From: Candidatus Doudnabacteria bacterium
GTDB taxonomy: Bacteria; Patescibacteriota; Doudnabacteria; UBA920
Reading direction: 5' to 3'
Assembly (NCBI GenBank): GCA_016788805.1
Contig: JAEUSE010000078.1
Location: forward strand, 1-5,290
DNA: 5,290 nucleotides
The first letter of the stretch is position 1; each line of letters starts with the position of its first letter. The notes below the pieces were generated by a model that was not told where the DNA came from, made no database searches, and was given only the letters and a program-made list of their open reading frames with translations. A program made the translations under genes and the position numbers. Positions 1 to 4,579 of the stretch are shown here, piece by piece.

Positions 1-708
1 CCCGCGAATTTCTGAGAATTTAAGGCCTTCCATGCGAAGTACGTGGCCAATAGCTTTTTCCAGTTGCTTGGCGTTGTGGGGTCGTTTGGCTAGCTCTTGC
101 TCTAAAATGGCTTTTGTTTCCGTAAAAGCTTTTTCGTCTACAATGGCAAACGACCGGTCTTCTAGTTCGTCTTTCCAGGTGTTAATACCTAAACGTGCGG
201 CAATGGGTGCGTACATTTCCAGCGTTTCGGTAGCGATTTTTACTTGCTTTTCCGGCGAAAGGTGTTGAATGGTGCGCATGTTGTGCAGCCGGTCCGCGAG
301 CTTTATCATCATGACTCGAGTGTCCTTGCTGGTTGCAATAAACATTTTGCGTAATGTTTCCACATACTGTGGGTCCTGGCTGTTGCGCAAACGCACTTTA
401 CCTAATTTTGTAACGCCGTCCACCAACTGGGCGACCTCGGGCCCAAAAGCTTTTTGAATGTCTTCCAGGGTAGCGGCGGTGTCCTCGGGCACGTCATGCA
501 AAAGTATAGCGGCTAAACTGCTCAGGTCCGGAAAAATTTGACCGAGAATAATCGCCGCTTCCACCGGGTGGGTAATGTACTCTTCGCCGCTTTTTCGTTT
601 TTGGTCGCCGTGGGCGGTTCGGGCAAACTCAAGAGCCCGCTTGAGGAAGGCTTGTTCTTGCGATTTAAACTGATGCGGGATGGCTTTGAGAAGCTGATCA
701 AAAGGCAT
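1..708 (-). CDS. relA/spoT: RelA/SpoT-family (p)ppGpp synthetase/hydrolase, N-terminal part (3' end outside window)
   Basis: Bifunctional RSH enzymes make and hydrolyse the cytoplasmic alarmone (p)ppGpp in the stringent response. I translated the complement from the ATG at 708-706; the frame stays open to the window edge, giving 236 residues of a protein that is usually about 700. The N-terminal HD hydrolase domain covers roughly residues 20-175. It has RKSG at 38-41, H47, the HDVPEDT block (H71, D72, E75, D76), KLADRLHNMRT at 136-146 (D139, N143) and the YAPIAARLGI block at 166-175. These are the metal-binding and catalytic residues of hydrolase-competent SpoT/Rel proteins, so hydrolase activity is expected. 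The synthetase, TGS and ACT domains would lie beyond position 1 and cannot be checked. The start is supported by a TATACT -10 element ending 6 nt upstream; there is no Shine-Dalgarno, so a leaderless mRNA is inferred. It is divergent from mutM. Confidence 0.93.
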   Translation of the reverse strand, partial: MPFDQLLKAIPHQFKSQEQAFLKRALEFARTAHGDQKRKSGEEYITHPVEAAIILGQIFPDLSSLAAILLHDVPEDTAATLEDIQKAFGPEVAQLVDGVTKLGKVRLRNSQDPQYVETLRKMFIATSKDTRVMMIKLADRLHNMRTIQHLSPEKQVKIATETLEMYAPIAARLGINTWKDELEDRSFAIVDEKAFTETKAILEQELAKRPHNAKQLEKAIGHVLRMEGLKFSEIRG

Positions 709-716
709 GTGATCAG
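694..716. promoter_or_regulatory. 7-bp perfect inverted repeat over the relA/spoT start (possible operator)
   Basis: CTGATCA at 694-700 and TGATCAG at 710-716 are perfect inverted copies separated by 9 bp. They straddle the relA/spoT start codon and the predicted transcription start. The right half lies between the -10 element and +1, so a bound protein would block initiation. It may be chance, since one arm is constrained by coding sequence. Confidence 0.3.
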
Positions 717-743
717 TATAAGTCGACAAGCAACAAGAAACAA
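715..743 (-). promoter_or_regulatory. relA/spoT promoter, predicted leaderless
   Basis: On the minus strand there is a -35 TTGTTT (743-738), a 17-bp spacer and a -10 TATACT (720-715). Six bases then separate the -10 from the ATG at 708. With the usual -12 to -7 position of the hexamer, +1 falls on the A of the start codon. The -35 lies inside the heptamer repeat. Its geometry is identical to the mutM promoter on the other strand. Confidence 0.7.
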
Positions 744-812
744 GAGACAAGGGACAAGTAAAACCATTCCTATCTTTCTTTTCACTTGTTGCCTGTCCCT
801 TGTTTCTTGTCG
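724..812. repeat. Inverted repeat built of NNACAAG heptamers, in the divergent promoter region
   Basis: The left side holds five tandem heptamers (724-758): CGACAAG, CAACAAG, AAACAAG, AGACAAG, GGACAAG. The right side (785-812) holds four in the opposite orientation: CTTGTTG, CCTGTCC, CTTGTTT, CTTGTCG. The best-matching arms, 733-759 and 784-810, are 27 nt each with 23 complementary positions, around a 24-nt centre. The symmetry axis at 771.5 is also the midpoint between the two flanking start codons. The repeat supplies both -35 boxes. It could fold into a cruciform, or be a remnant of a small mobile or slippage-expanded repeat. Confidence 0.85.
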
Positions 813-828
813 TCGGTCTCTCTATACT
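800..828 (+). promoter_or_regulatory. mutM promoter, predicted leaderless
   Basis: There is a -35 TTGTTT (800-805), a 17-bp spacer and a -10 TATACT (823-828), then six bases (AAAACC) to the ATG at 835. Both hexamers and both spacings match the opposing relA/spoT promoter exactly. No Shine-Dalgarno is present, so the message is predicted to start at the AUG. Confidence 0.72.
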
Positions 829-834
829 AAAACC

Positions 835-1791
835 ATGCCAGAGTTACCCGAAGTAGAAACAGTGGTGAGAGAGTTACATAAGAAGCTGAAAGGCCGGACC
901 ATTAAGTCTGTGGAGGTTCGCGCGGCTAAGCTTATTGGGATTGGCCCGGCGGGGCTTGGTAATAAGCGGCAAGAGATAGGCGACAAGGGACAAGTATTTG
1001 CTCAGTTATTACGAGGTCAAAAGGTAATGGCGGTGAAGCGTAGGGCGAAGCTGTTGTTGTTCGACTTATCTCCAACTTCGCCAAGGCTTCGTCGGACGAG
1101 TGGTCCTTATACTTTATTGGTTCATCTGAAAATGACGGGACAGTTTATTTTTGAAGACAAAGTATTGCGTAAAAAAACCGGCAGTAAGTACCGCATTTTA
1201 AATAAGTTGACTGCGCCTTTAGTGCAACTGCCCGGTAAGCATACGCATGTGATATTCCAGTTTACCGACGGCGCGACACTCTATTTTAACGATGTGCGCA
1301 AGTTTGCCTACCTAAAACTGGTACGTAAAGATGAGCTTGGCCAGGTGGCGGAATTAAACGACTATGGTCCGGAGCCGTTATCAAAAGAATTTAATTTATT
1401 GCTATTTCTGACGGCCGTCAGAAAACGCTATAAGGTGAGTATTAAGCAGGTGTTGATGGATAACACAATTGTGGTAGGGATTGGGAATATATATAGCGAT
1501 GAAATATTGTTTCAAGCGAAAGTCCGTCCAGACAGAGTTGCCAACAGTTTATCAAAAAAAGAATTGCAGGCCATATACGACTCTATTCGACCGGTGTTGC
1601 TGCAAGGGATAAAGTCTAAGGGTTCTAGTGTGGGTGATTTTGTGCGAACGGACGGTAAGTGGGGGAGCATGGGCAAGTTCCACTATGTATACGGCCGCAA
1701 GGGTCAGCTGTGCAAACTCTGTGGTACACTAATCAAAAGTATGAAGTTGGGCGGACGAACCTCTTCGTTTTGCCCGCACTGTCAAAGATAG
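835..1791 (+). CDS. mutM: Formamidopyrimidine-DNA glycosylase (Fpg/MutM)
   Basis: This is a bifunctional glycosylase/AP lyase that excises 8-oxoguanine and formamidopyrimidines in base-excision repair. It is 318 aa; the family is usually about 270-290. The start is fixed by the N-terminal MPELPEVETV, in which P2 becomes the catalytic N-terminal proline and E3 is the conserved acid. K72 in RRAKLLLFDL matches the conserved beta-hairpin lysine. LVHLKMTGQ lies at 95-103, the helix-two-turn-helix with GIGNIYSDE begins at G215 (N218 contacts DNA), and the C-terminal zinc finger has C293, C296, C313 and C316 with R308 in GGRTSSF. All key residues are intact. The central KHTHVIFQF / YFNDVRKF region resembles CPR versions from memory. 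The extra length includes two repeat-like insertions (residues 45-53 and about 79-91). The open frame extends upstream to 538, but that part runs through the promoter and antisense to relA/spoT and is not counted. Confidence 0.96.
   Translation: MPELPEVETVVRELHKKLKGRTIKSVEVRAAKLIGIGPAGLGNKRQEIGDKGQVFAQLLRGQKVMAVKRRAKLLLFDLSPTSPRLRRTSGPYTLLVHLKMTGQFIFEDKVLRKKTGSKYRILNKLTAPLVQLPGKHTHVIFQFTDGATLYFNDVRKFAYLKLVRKDELGQVAELNDYGPEPLSKEFNLLLFLTAVRKRYKVSIKQVLMDNTIVVGIGNIYSDEILFQAKVRPDRVANSLSKKELQAIYDSIRPVLLQGIKSKGSSVGDFVRTDGKWGSMGKFHYVYGRKGQLCKLCGTLIKSMKLGGRTSSFCPHCQR
967..994 (+). repeat. Heptamer repeat array inside mutM coding sequence
   Basis: Four consecutive heptamers, CGGCAAG, AGATAGG, CGACAAG and GGACAAG, match the NNACAAG unit of the upstream promoter repeat. 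The 15-nt string at 982-996 is identical to 746-760. They encode roughly R45-Q53 of Fpg, in a stretch between the first strand and the helix where typical Fpg proteins are shorter. The array keeps the reading frame. Confidence 0.65.
1069..1107 (+). repeat. Probable in-frame repeat-derived insertion in mutM
   Basis: The bases encoding residues 79-91 of Fpg (a segment rich in Ser, Pro and Arg) interrupt the junction between LLLFDL and YTLLVHLKMTGQ, which in ordinary Fpg is a short turn. The core CTTCGCCAAGGCTTCG contains the palindrome GCCAAGGC and ends in CGGACGAG. From memory this resembles a small repeat common in CPR genomes, but no second copy lies in this window. Confidence 0.45.
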
Positions 1792-1796
1792 TTTCT

Positions 1797-2278
1797 ATAG
1801 ATGCAGAATAACGCGGAAATTTACGCGAATGAACGCAGAAATAAATTCCAACAACTTGTTATATGGGGACGTAACTTTTAAAATCAGAGCCGCGTGCTTT
1901 GAAGTGTGGAAGAGGTTTGGCGGAGCGTTCAAAGAGTCGATAGTGGATAAGGCTTTAACCATTGCTTTAGTGAAACAAGGCTTGACGGTCGAAGACCAGG
2001 TTCGTATTGATGTATTTTTTGATGGTAAGAAGGTTGGTGCATATATCCCCGATAAGGTAGTGAATGGAGTTATACTAATTGAGTTAAAGTCCAAACCTTT
2101 TGTGACCGAAGAAGACAAACGTCAGTTTTGGTTGTATTTAAAAGGGTCAGAGTATAAACTTGGATTGTTGGTTAATTTTGGACCTAAGAAATTAGAAATA
2201 ATACGTCGGGTATACGACATTGCTCGTAAGACGCTTCCGCGTCAGTCTGCGTAATTGTCTGCGTGTATCCGCATCTAT
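1797..2278. mobile_element. Possible single-gene cassette with 44-bp inverted ends around a GxxExxY gene
   Basis: The left arm (1797-1840) and right arm (2235-2278) are inverted copies: both outer ends read ATAGATGC inward, and 31 of 44 positions match without gaps. Each arm carries three ACGC motifs at the same offsets. The left end begins 5 bp after the mutM stop. The GxxExxY gene starts inside the left arm and stops inside the right arm. No clear target-site duplication is visible and no transposase is encoded, so if mobile it would depend on enzymes supplied elsewhere. I recall similar ACGC/CTGCG repeats beside such genes in other genomes, but this is memory only. Confidence 0.5.
1829..2254 (+). 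CDS. GxxExxY-family protein (PD-(D/E)xK nuclease-like fold)
   Basis: At 141 aa this is the usual length for the GxxExxY family (PDDEXK_3), small soluble proteins of unproven function with a restriction-nuclease-like fold. The characteristic order is visible: LLYGDVTFKI near the N-terminus, E36 in the helix that names the family, VGAYIPDKVV with D75, ILIELK with E85 and K87 (the D...ExK core), Q99 and YLKGSEYKLGLLVNFG at 103-118. The naming motif itself is altered: AFKESIV at 33-39 has Ala and Val where Gly and Tyr are usual, while the Glu is kept. The ATG at 1829 is chosen because it gives the family's normal N-terminus; only a weak GGAA lies upstream. The last residues (RQSA) are encoded by the right inverted repeat. 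It lies 37 bp after mutM and may be read from the mutM promoter. Confidence 0.88.
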   Translation: MNAEINSNNLLYGDVTFKIRAACFEVWKRFGGAFKESIVDKALTIALVKQGLTVEDQVRIDVFFDGKKVGAYIPDKVVNGVILIELKSKPFVTEEDKRQFWLYLKGSEYKLGLLVNFGPKKLEIIRRVYDIARKTLPRQSA

Positions 2279-2284
2279 AAACAT

Positions 2285-2605
2285 ATGATTGATCAAAAAT
2301 GGTACGACCTCGCAGATATGCTAGAAGCAAAATATCCGGAGTTGGAGCGGTACGATGAGGATATCGCAGACGCTCAGGGGACCCGGGAGGTGCTTGAGTT
2401 TAAAGGTCCGGCGGGGATGATGCGAGTAGTGCGGGAGAGCAAGCCGGTATTGCTCGATAAGACCTTTCATTATTCACACCGGCCGGGTGATACCGCCCGG
2501 ACGGAGTATACGTTTTCGGATACCGAATTTAGCCATAAAGTACGAGTATACCGAGAAACCAGTGACGGGTGGGAGGAACTATCTGTAGACTCCATGAATT
2601 TTTAA
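2285..2605 (+). CDS. Conserved hypothetical protein, 106 aa (CPR-type, unknown function)
   Basis: The product is an acidic soluble protein with no signal peptide or membrane segment. I do not recognise a named domain. Its pattern (an N-terminal amphipathic segment WYDLADMLEAKYPELERYDEDI, then LEFKGPAGMMRVVRESKPVLLDK, then HYSHRPG and TEYTFSDTEFSHKVRVY) resembles, from memory, an uncharacterised protein common in Parcubacteria-like genomes. The C-terminal half alternates polar and hydrophobic residues, suggesting a beta-sheet. The ATG at 2285 is preferred over the upstream TTG at 2255, which lies in the inverted repeat of the previous cassette. No Shine-Dalgarno is seen. A TATAAA at 2276-2281 is only 3 nt from the ATG, too close for the leaderless pattern seen at other genes here. 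It is probably co-transcribed with, or promoted from the edge of, the upstream cassette. Confidence 0.75.
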   Translation: MIDQKWYDLADMLEAKYPELERYDEDIADAQGTREVLEFKGPAGMMRVVRESKPVLLDKTFHYSHRPGDTARTEYTFSDTEFSHKVRVYRETSDGWEELSVDSMNF

Positions 2606-2610
2606 TACCC

Positions 2611-2730
2611 CCTCTGTCATTCCCGGGCGAGTCATCGAGACCCGGGAATCCAGTCTTTTCTGTGATGCTTCGTGAACCCGGATTCCGGCTTCCCGACTCA
2701 GAGTAAGGGATAGACTCGAGCCGGAACGGC
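2611..2730. repeat. Intergenic two-hairpin repeat (CATTCCCG...GGGAATCCAG type)
   Basis: The first hairpin has ATTCCCGGG (2619-2627) pairing perfectly with CCCGGGAAT (2641-2649) around a 13-nt loop, flanked by TGTC and CCAG. The second has TTCCGGCT (2683-2690) pairing perfectly with AGCCGGAA (2719-2726). The TGTCATTCCCG...GGGAATCCAG wording is that of a dispersed intergenic repeat found in many bacterial genomes. It fills the space after the 106-aa gene. The first hairpin, followed by TCTTTTCT, might also stop transcription. The right end supplies the -35 of the next gene. Confidence 0.7.
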
Positions 2731-2740
2731 ACTTTAAGAT
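2711..2740 (+). promoter_or_regulatory. Promoter of the nucleotidyltransferase-domain gene, predicted leaderless
   Basis: There is a -35 TAGACT (2711-2716), an 18-bp spacer and a -10 TAAGAT (2735-2740), followed by six bases to the ATG at 2747. Hexamer matches are moderate (4 of 6 each). The exact 6-nt gap repeats the arrangement of the better promoters in this window, which is the main support. Confidence 0.45.
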
Positions 2741-2746
2741 TACTGG

Positions 2747-3631
2747 ATGCTAGATATGCTTGAAGAACGAATTTTAAAGACATTAAGGTTTTTTAACATT
2801 CAAAAATACGCAGTAACTCTTTTAGAATTACATCGTTTTTTGATTGCCCTTTCGGGTCCGGAAACGGCCGTAAGGCCGTCTGTGTCTCCGGCCGAGGTTT
2901 TGCAGGGGTTGGAGAGTTTACGACAAGCGGGTAAGGTCGCGCAGCAGAATGGGTACTACACCTTGGCCGGTCAGGAGGCTCTATTCGACTTACGGTGGCG
3001 GGGGTATAGGTACGGAGTGTGGCGGGAAAAAATAATTCGTAGAACCATGAAGGGTTTGGCTTGTGTACCGTTTGTCCGGGGTGTTGCCTTAGCAGGGAGC
3101 CAAGCATTGGGTTTACAGAAGGCTGAAAGCGATATTGATTTATTGGTTATTACCGAACCAAAGTGGTTGTGGCTCCCACGAACACTGGTTACTGCTTATT
3201 TCCAAATATTAGGCATTCGACGACACGGAACAAATATTGCCAACCGGGTGTGCCTGAATCATTATTTATCGGGACCTAAAGCCATGATCGTCGGGCATAA
3301 CTGGTACACTGCTTTAGAATATAGTAAGCTACGGCCCTTAGTAGGAGCTGCGTTTGTGGCTCAGTTTCAGGAACGCAACCGAAAGTGGGTATGTAGTTTG
3401 TTTCCGCATGCTGTTCCTGTGAGGACAAGTGCAGTAGCCCGGCCGATTGCGCAAGGGCTGGCGGAAAGAGTGCTGACAAATGCATTTGGTCGGTATATTG
3501 AGCGGGTGCTTGGAAATTGGCAAGGAAAACGCATTCATAAAGACGAACCGCACATTATAGTGGAGGCGGATGAACTTTCCTTTCACCCCAAAAGTAAACA
3601 GGACGCGCTGCTTGAGGAGTTTAAAGTTTAG
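2747..3631 (+). CDS. Winged-helix/nucleotidyltransferase-domain protein
   Basis: This 294-aa protein has a predicted winged-helix-like N-terminus (about 5-75, ending in GKVAQQNGYYTLAG) and a polymerase-beta-type nucleotidyltransferase core. The core signature is visible: GSQALGL at 117-123 and SDIDLLVIT at 128-136, giving the GS...D129-x-D131 metal-binding pattern. The following WLPRTLVTAYFQILGIRR and NRVCLNHYLSG segments resemble a CPR nucleotidyltransferase family known to me only by sequence. Such enzymes transfer a nucleotide to protein, small molecule or RNA; the substrate here is unknown. The third catalytic acid cannot be assigned by eye. There is no signal peptide. The ATG at 2747 is chosen over the internal ATG at 2756 because a -10-like TAAGAT ends 6 nt upstream of it. 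It is followed by a strong hairpin shared with the convergent methyltransferase gene. Confidence 0.83.
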   Translation: MLDMLEERILKTLRFFNIQKYAVTLLELHRFLIALSGPETAVRPSVSPAEVLQGLESLRQAGKVAQQNGYYTLAGQEALFDLRWRGYRYGVWREKIIRRTMKGLACVPFVRGVALAGSQALGLQKAESDIDLLVITEPKWLWLPRTLVTAYFQILGIRRHGTNIANRVCLNHYLSGPKAMIVGHNWYTALEYSKLRPLVGAAFVAQFQERNRKWVCSLFPHAVPVRTSAVARPIAQGLAERVLTNAFGRYIERVLGNWQGKRIHKDEPHIIVEADELSFHPKSKQDALLEEFKV

Positions 3632-3644
3632 CAAGCTTTTTTAT

Positions 3645-3687
3645 AAAGGGGAGCCCTTCGCACGTAGCGTGCAAAGGGCTCCCCTTT
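3645..3687. terminator. Strong hairpin between convergent genes (likely bidirectional terminator)
   Basis: Left arm 3645-3664 and right arm 3668-3687 form a 20-bp stem with one mismatch (3659/3673) and a TAG loop. It lies 13 bp after the nucleotidyltransferase stop and 12 bp before the methyltransferase stop. The stem ends in CCCCTTT, followed on the plus strand by the moderately T-rich GGTTTGATATTGTT; the minus side reads TTTATAAAAAAGC. The core AAGGGGAGCCCTT and its complement are nearly the same as the palindrome inside the methyltransferase gene. Confidence 0.8.
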
Positions 3688-3699
3688 GGTTTGATATTG

Positions 3700-4494
3700 T
3701 TATAATTTTGTAAACTCAAGCAGTAAAATTATAGGAAACCGATGGAGCTGGTAGGTCAAGTTGTAGGTCGGGCTATCTGTCTCGCTATAAATATCGCTTA
3801 AACCAGTAAGCGCAAGTCCGGCCTGGGATGCGTTGGTAATGTGTGTAGAGAGCGGAGTAAAGTGGGAGCCTAAGTTTTTACGCCACTCAAAGTTCGGCCT
3901 ATTTTGCTTCATCATTTGGTTATAAAACCGAGCCAGCCGGAGGCTGGGTTTTTTGTTGAGTAAGCGGCCCACAAGGCCGCGTTTCCACTCACCAATGGGG
4001 TAGCCATAGTAGGGGTTCACAATGCTCGCCAATAACCTGCCACCCGGTTTTAAAACCTCCGCCAGATTTTTTAGGGTAGCCAGCTCATCCTCCACGTCAT
4101 GTATAACCATGCTCGCAGTAACAACATCAAAGCTCTCTTTTTGGTAGGGAAGCGGTTTATTTAGGTCGCATGCGGTAAACTGTACATTTGGAAATTTCTC
4201 TCTCGCTATTTTAATAAGCGGCTCACCTGCGTCACAGGCATGTACTTTCAGCGACCCAAGGGGAGTCCTTGGGTAGCTGCTGCCCAAGGACTCCCCTTGG
4301 GCTAAGAGCCCTGCCAACCAGCCGTCACCACACCCTGCGTCTAGTATATGCATAGGCTGGCTTTGCGGTTGGGTCCTTTGCAGGTGGAATAAAAAAGCTT
4401 GCCCGACTACGTCCCGGAATATTTTTCCGTCAACCGAGTCCAAAAACTGTTCGTATGCGGTACTCGACTTAGTGGAGTTGTAAGCGTGGTTCAT
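3700..4494 (-). CDS. Class I SAM-dependent methyltransferase (Methyltransf_11/25 type)
   Basis: This is a 264-aa cytoplasmic Rossmann-fold methyltransferase with unknown acceptor. Motif I is ILDAGCGDG (50-58), the acidic end of strand 2 is D88 in VHACDAGEPLI, a motif-III-like CDL has D110, motif IV is FDVVTASMVIHDVED (122-136), and LKPGGRLLASIVNP follows as the usual post-motif strand. The C-terminal cap (YYGYPIGEWKRG onward) is the likely substrate-binding part. I place the start at the ATG at 4494, not 4530. A consensus TATAAT ends 6 nt upstream of 4494, and the 12 extra residues of the longer form would be encoded by terminator and promoter sequence. Residues 65-80, between motif I helix and strand 2, are encoded by a 47-nt palindrome that looks inserted; normal family members have only a few residues there. 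Confidence 0.9.
   Translation of the reverse strand: MNHAYNSTKSSTAYEQFLDSVDGKIFRDVVGQAFLFHLQRTQPQSQPMHILDAGCGDGWLAGLLAQGESLGSSYPRTPLGSLKVHACDAGEPLIKIAREKFPNVQFTACDLNKPLPYQKESFDVVTASMVIHDVEDELATLKNLAEVLKPGGRLLASIVNPYYGYPIGEWKRGLVGRLLNKKPSLRLARFYNQMMKQNRPNFEWRKNLGSHFTPLSTHITNASQAGLALTGLSDIYSETDSPTYNLTYQLHRFPIILLLEFTKL
4255..4301. repeat. 47-nt palindromic element inside the methyltransferase gene
   Basis: CCCAAGGGGAGTCCTTGGG (4255-4273) is followed by a 9-nt loop TAGCTGCTG and then its exact reverse complement (4283-4301), a perfect 19-bp stem. It covers codons 65-80, the GESLGSSYPRTPLG region, and leaves the frame open. The arm core AAGGGGAG(T/C)CCTT and a loop beginning TAG are shared with the intergenic hairpin at 3645-3687, so both look like members of one palindrome family. 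Confidence 0.88.
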
Positions 4495-4500
4495 GAGTGC

Positions 4501-4530
4501 ATTATAGAGGGTGAAATAAAAAAAAGACAA
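4501..4530 (-). promoter_or_regulatory. Methyltransferase promoter, predicted leaderless
   Basis: On the minus strand there is a -35 TTGTCT (4530-4525), an 18-bp spacer and a perfect -10 TATAAT (4506-4501), then six bases to the ATG at 4494. The -35 lies in the descending arm and T-tract of the upstream gene's terminator, so the two signals overlap. Confidence 0.72.
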
Positions 4531-4562
4531 GGAGCTGCACCGGAATTGGTACTTCTCCTTGT
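4514..4562 (-). terminator. Rho-independent terminator of the 88-aa gene
   Basis: Reading the minus strand, ACAAGGAG (4562-4555) pairs with CTCCTTGT (4534-4527). GTACC pairs inside with GGTGC (one G-U pair), with a 6-nt loop (4547-4542). This is followed by CTTTTTTTTATTT (4526-4514), a classic U-tract. It starts 17 bp after the stop codon of the 88-aa gene. Confidence 0.88.
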
Positions 4563-4579
4563 TCTACAGTCGTGGGCGG

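Noticed and set aside
32..457. Plus-strand open frames of 78 and 62 codons
   Set aside because: They are antisense to the clear HD-domain coding sequence of relA/spoT, with no family resemblance or start signals.
522..785. 87-codon minus-strand frame over the relA/spoT start and divergent promoter
   Set aside because: It overlaps relA/spoT in another frame, and its first part is the heptamer repeat and promoter DNA.
724..812. CRISPR-like array from the repeated ACAAG units
   Set aside because: Units are 7 nt, directly adjacent without spacers, and inverted across the centre; there are no cas genes.
538..834. Upstream extension of the mutM reading frame by 99 codons
   Set aside because: It runs antisense through relA/spoT and across the divergent promoter repeat, and the universal Fpg N-terminus MPELPEVET begins at 835.
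1795..2118. 107-codon minus-strand frame opposite the GxxExxY gene
   Set aside because: The plus-strand frame has a recognisable family; the minus frame is its shadow.
2529..2783. 84-codon minus-strand frame across the two-hairpin repeat
   Set aside because: Most of it is repeat DNA, it overlaps both neighbouring genes antisense, and it has no ribosome binding site.
3276..3634. Minus-strand frames of 69 and 98 codons over the end of the nucleotidyltransferase gene
   Set aside because: They are shadows of the plus-strand coding sequence, and the longer one would start next to the terminator stem without start signals.
4495..4530. 12-codon N-terminal extension of the methyltransferase from an ATG at 4530
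   Set aside because: It is made of the terminator T-tract and the TATAAT promoter, and the ATG at 4494 has the exact 6-nt leaderless spacing.
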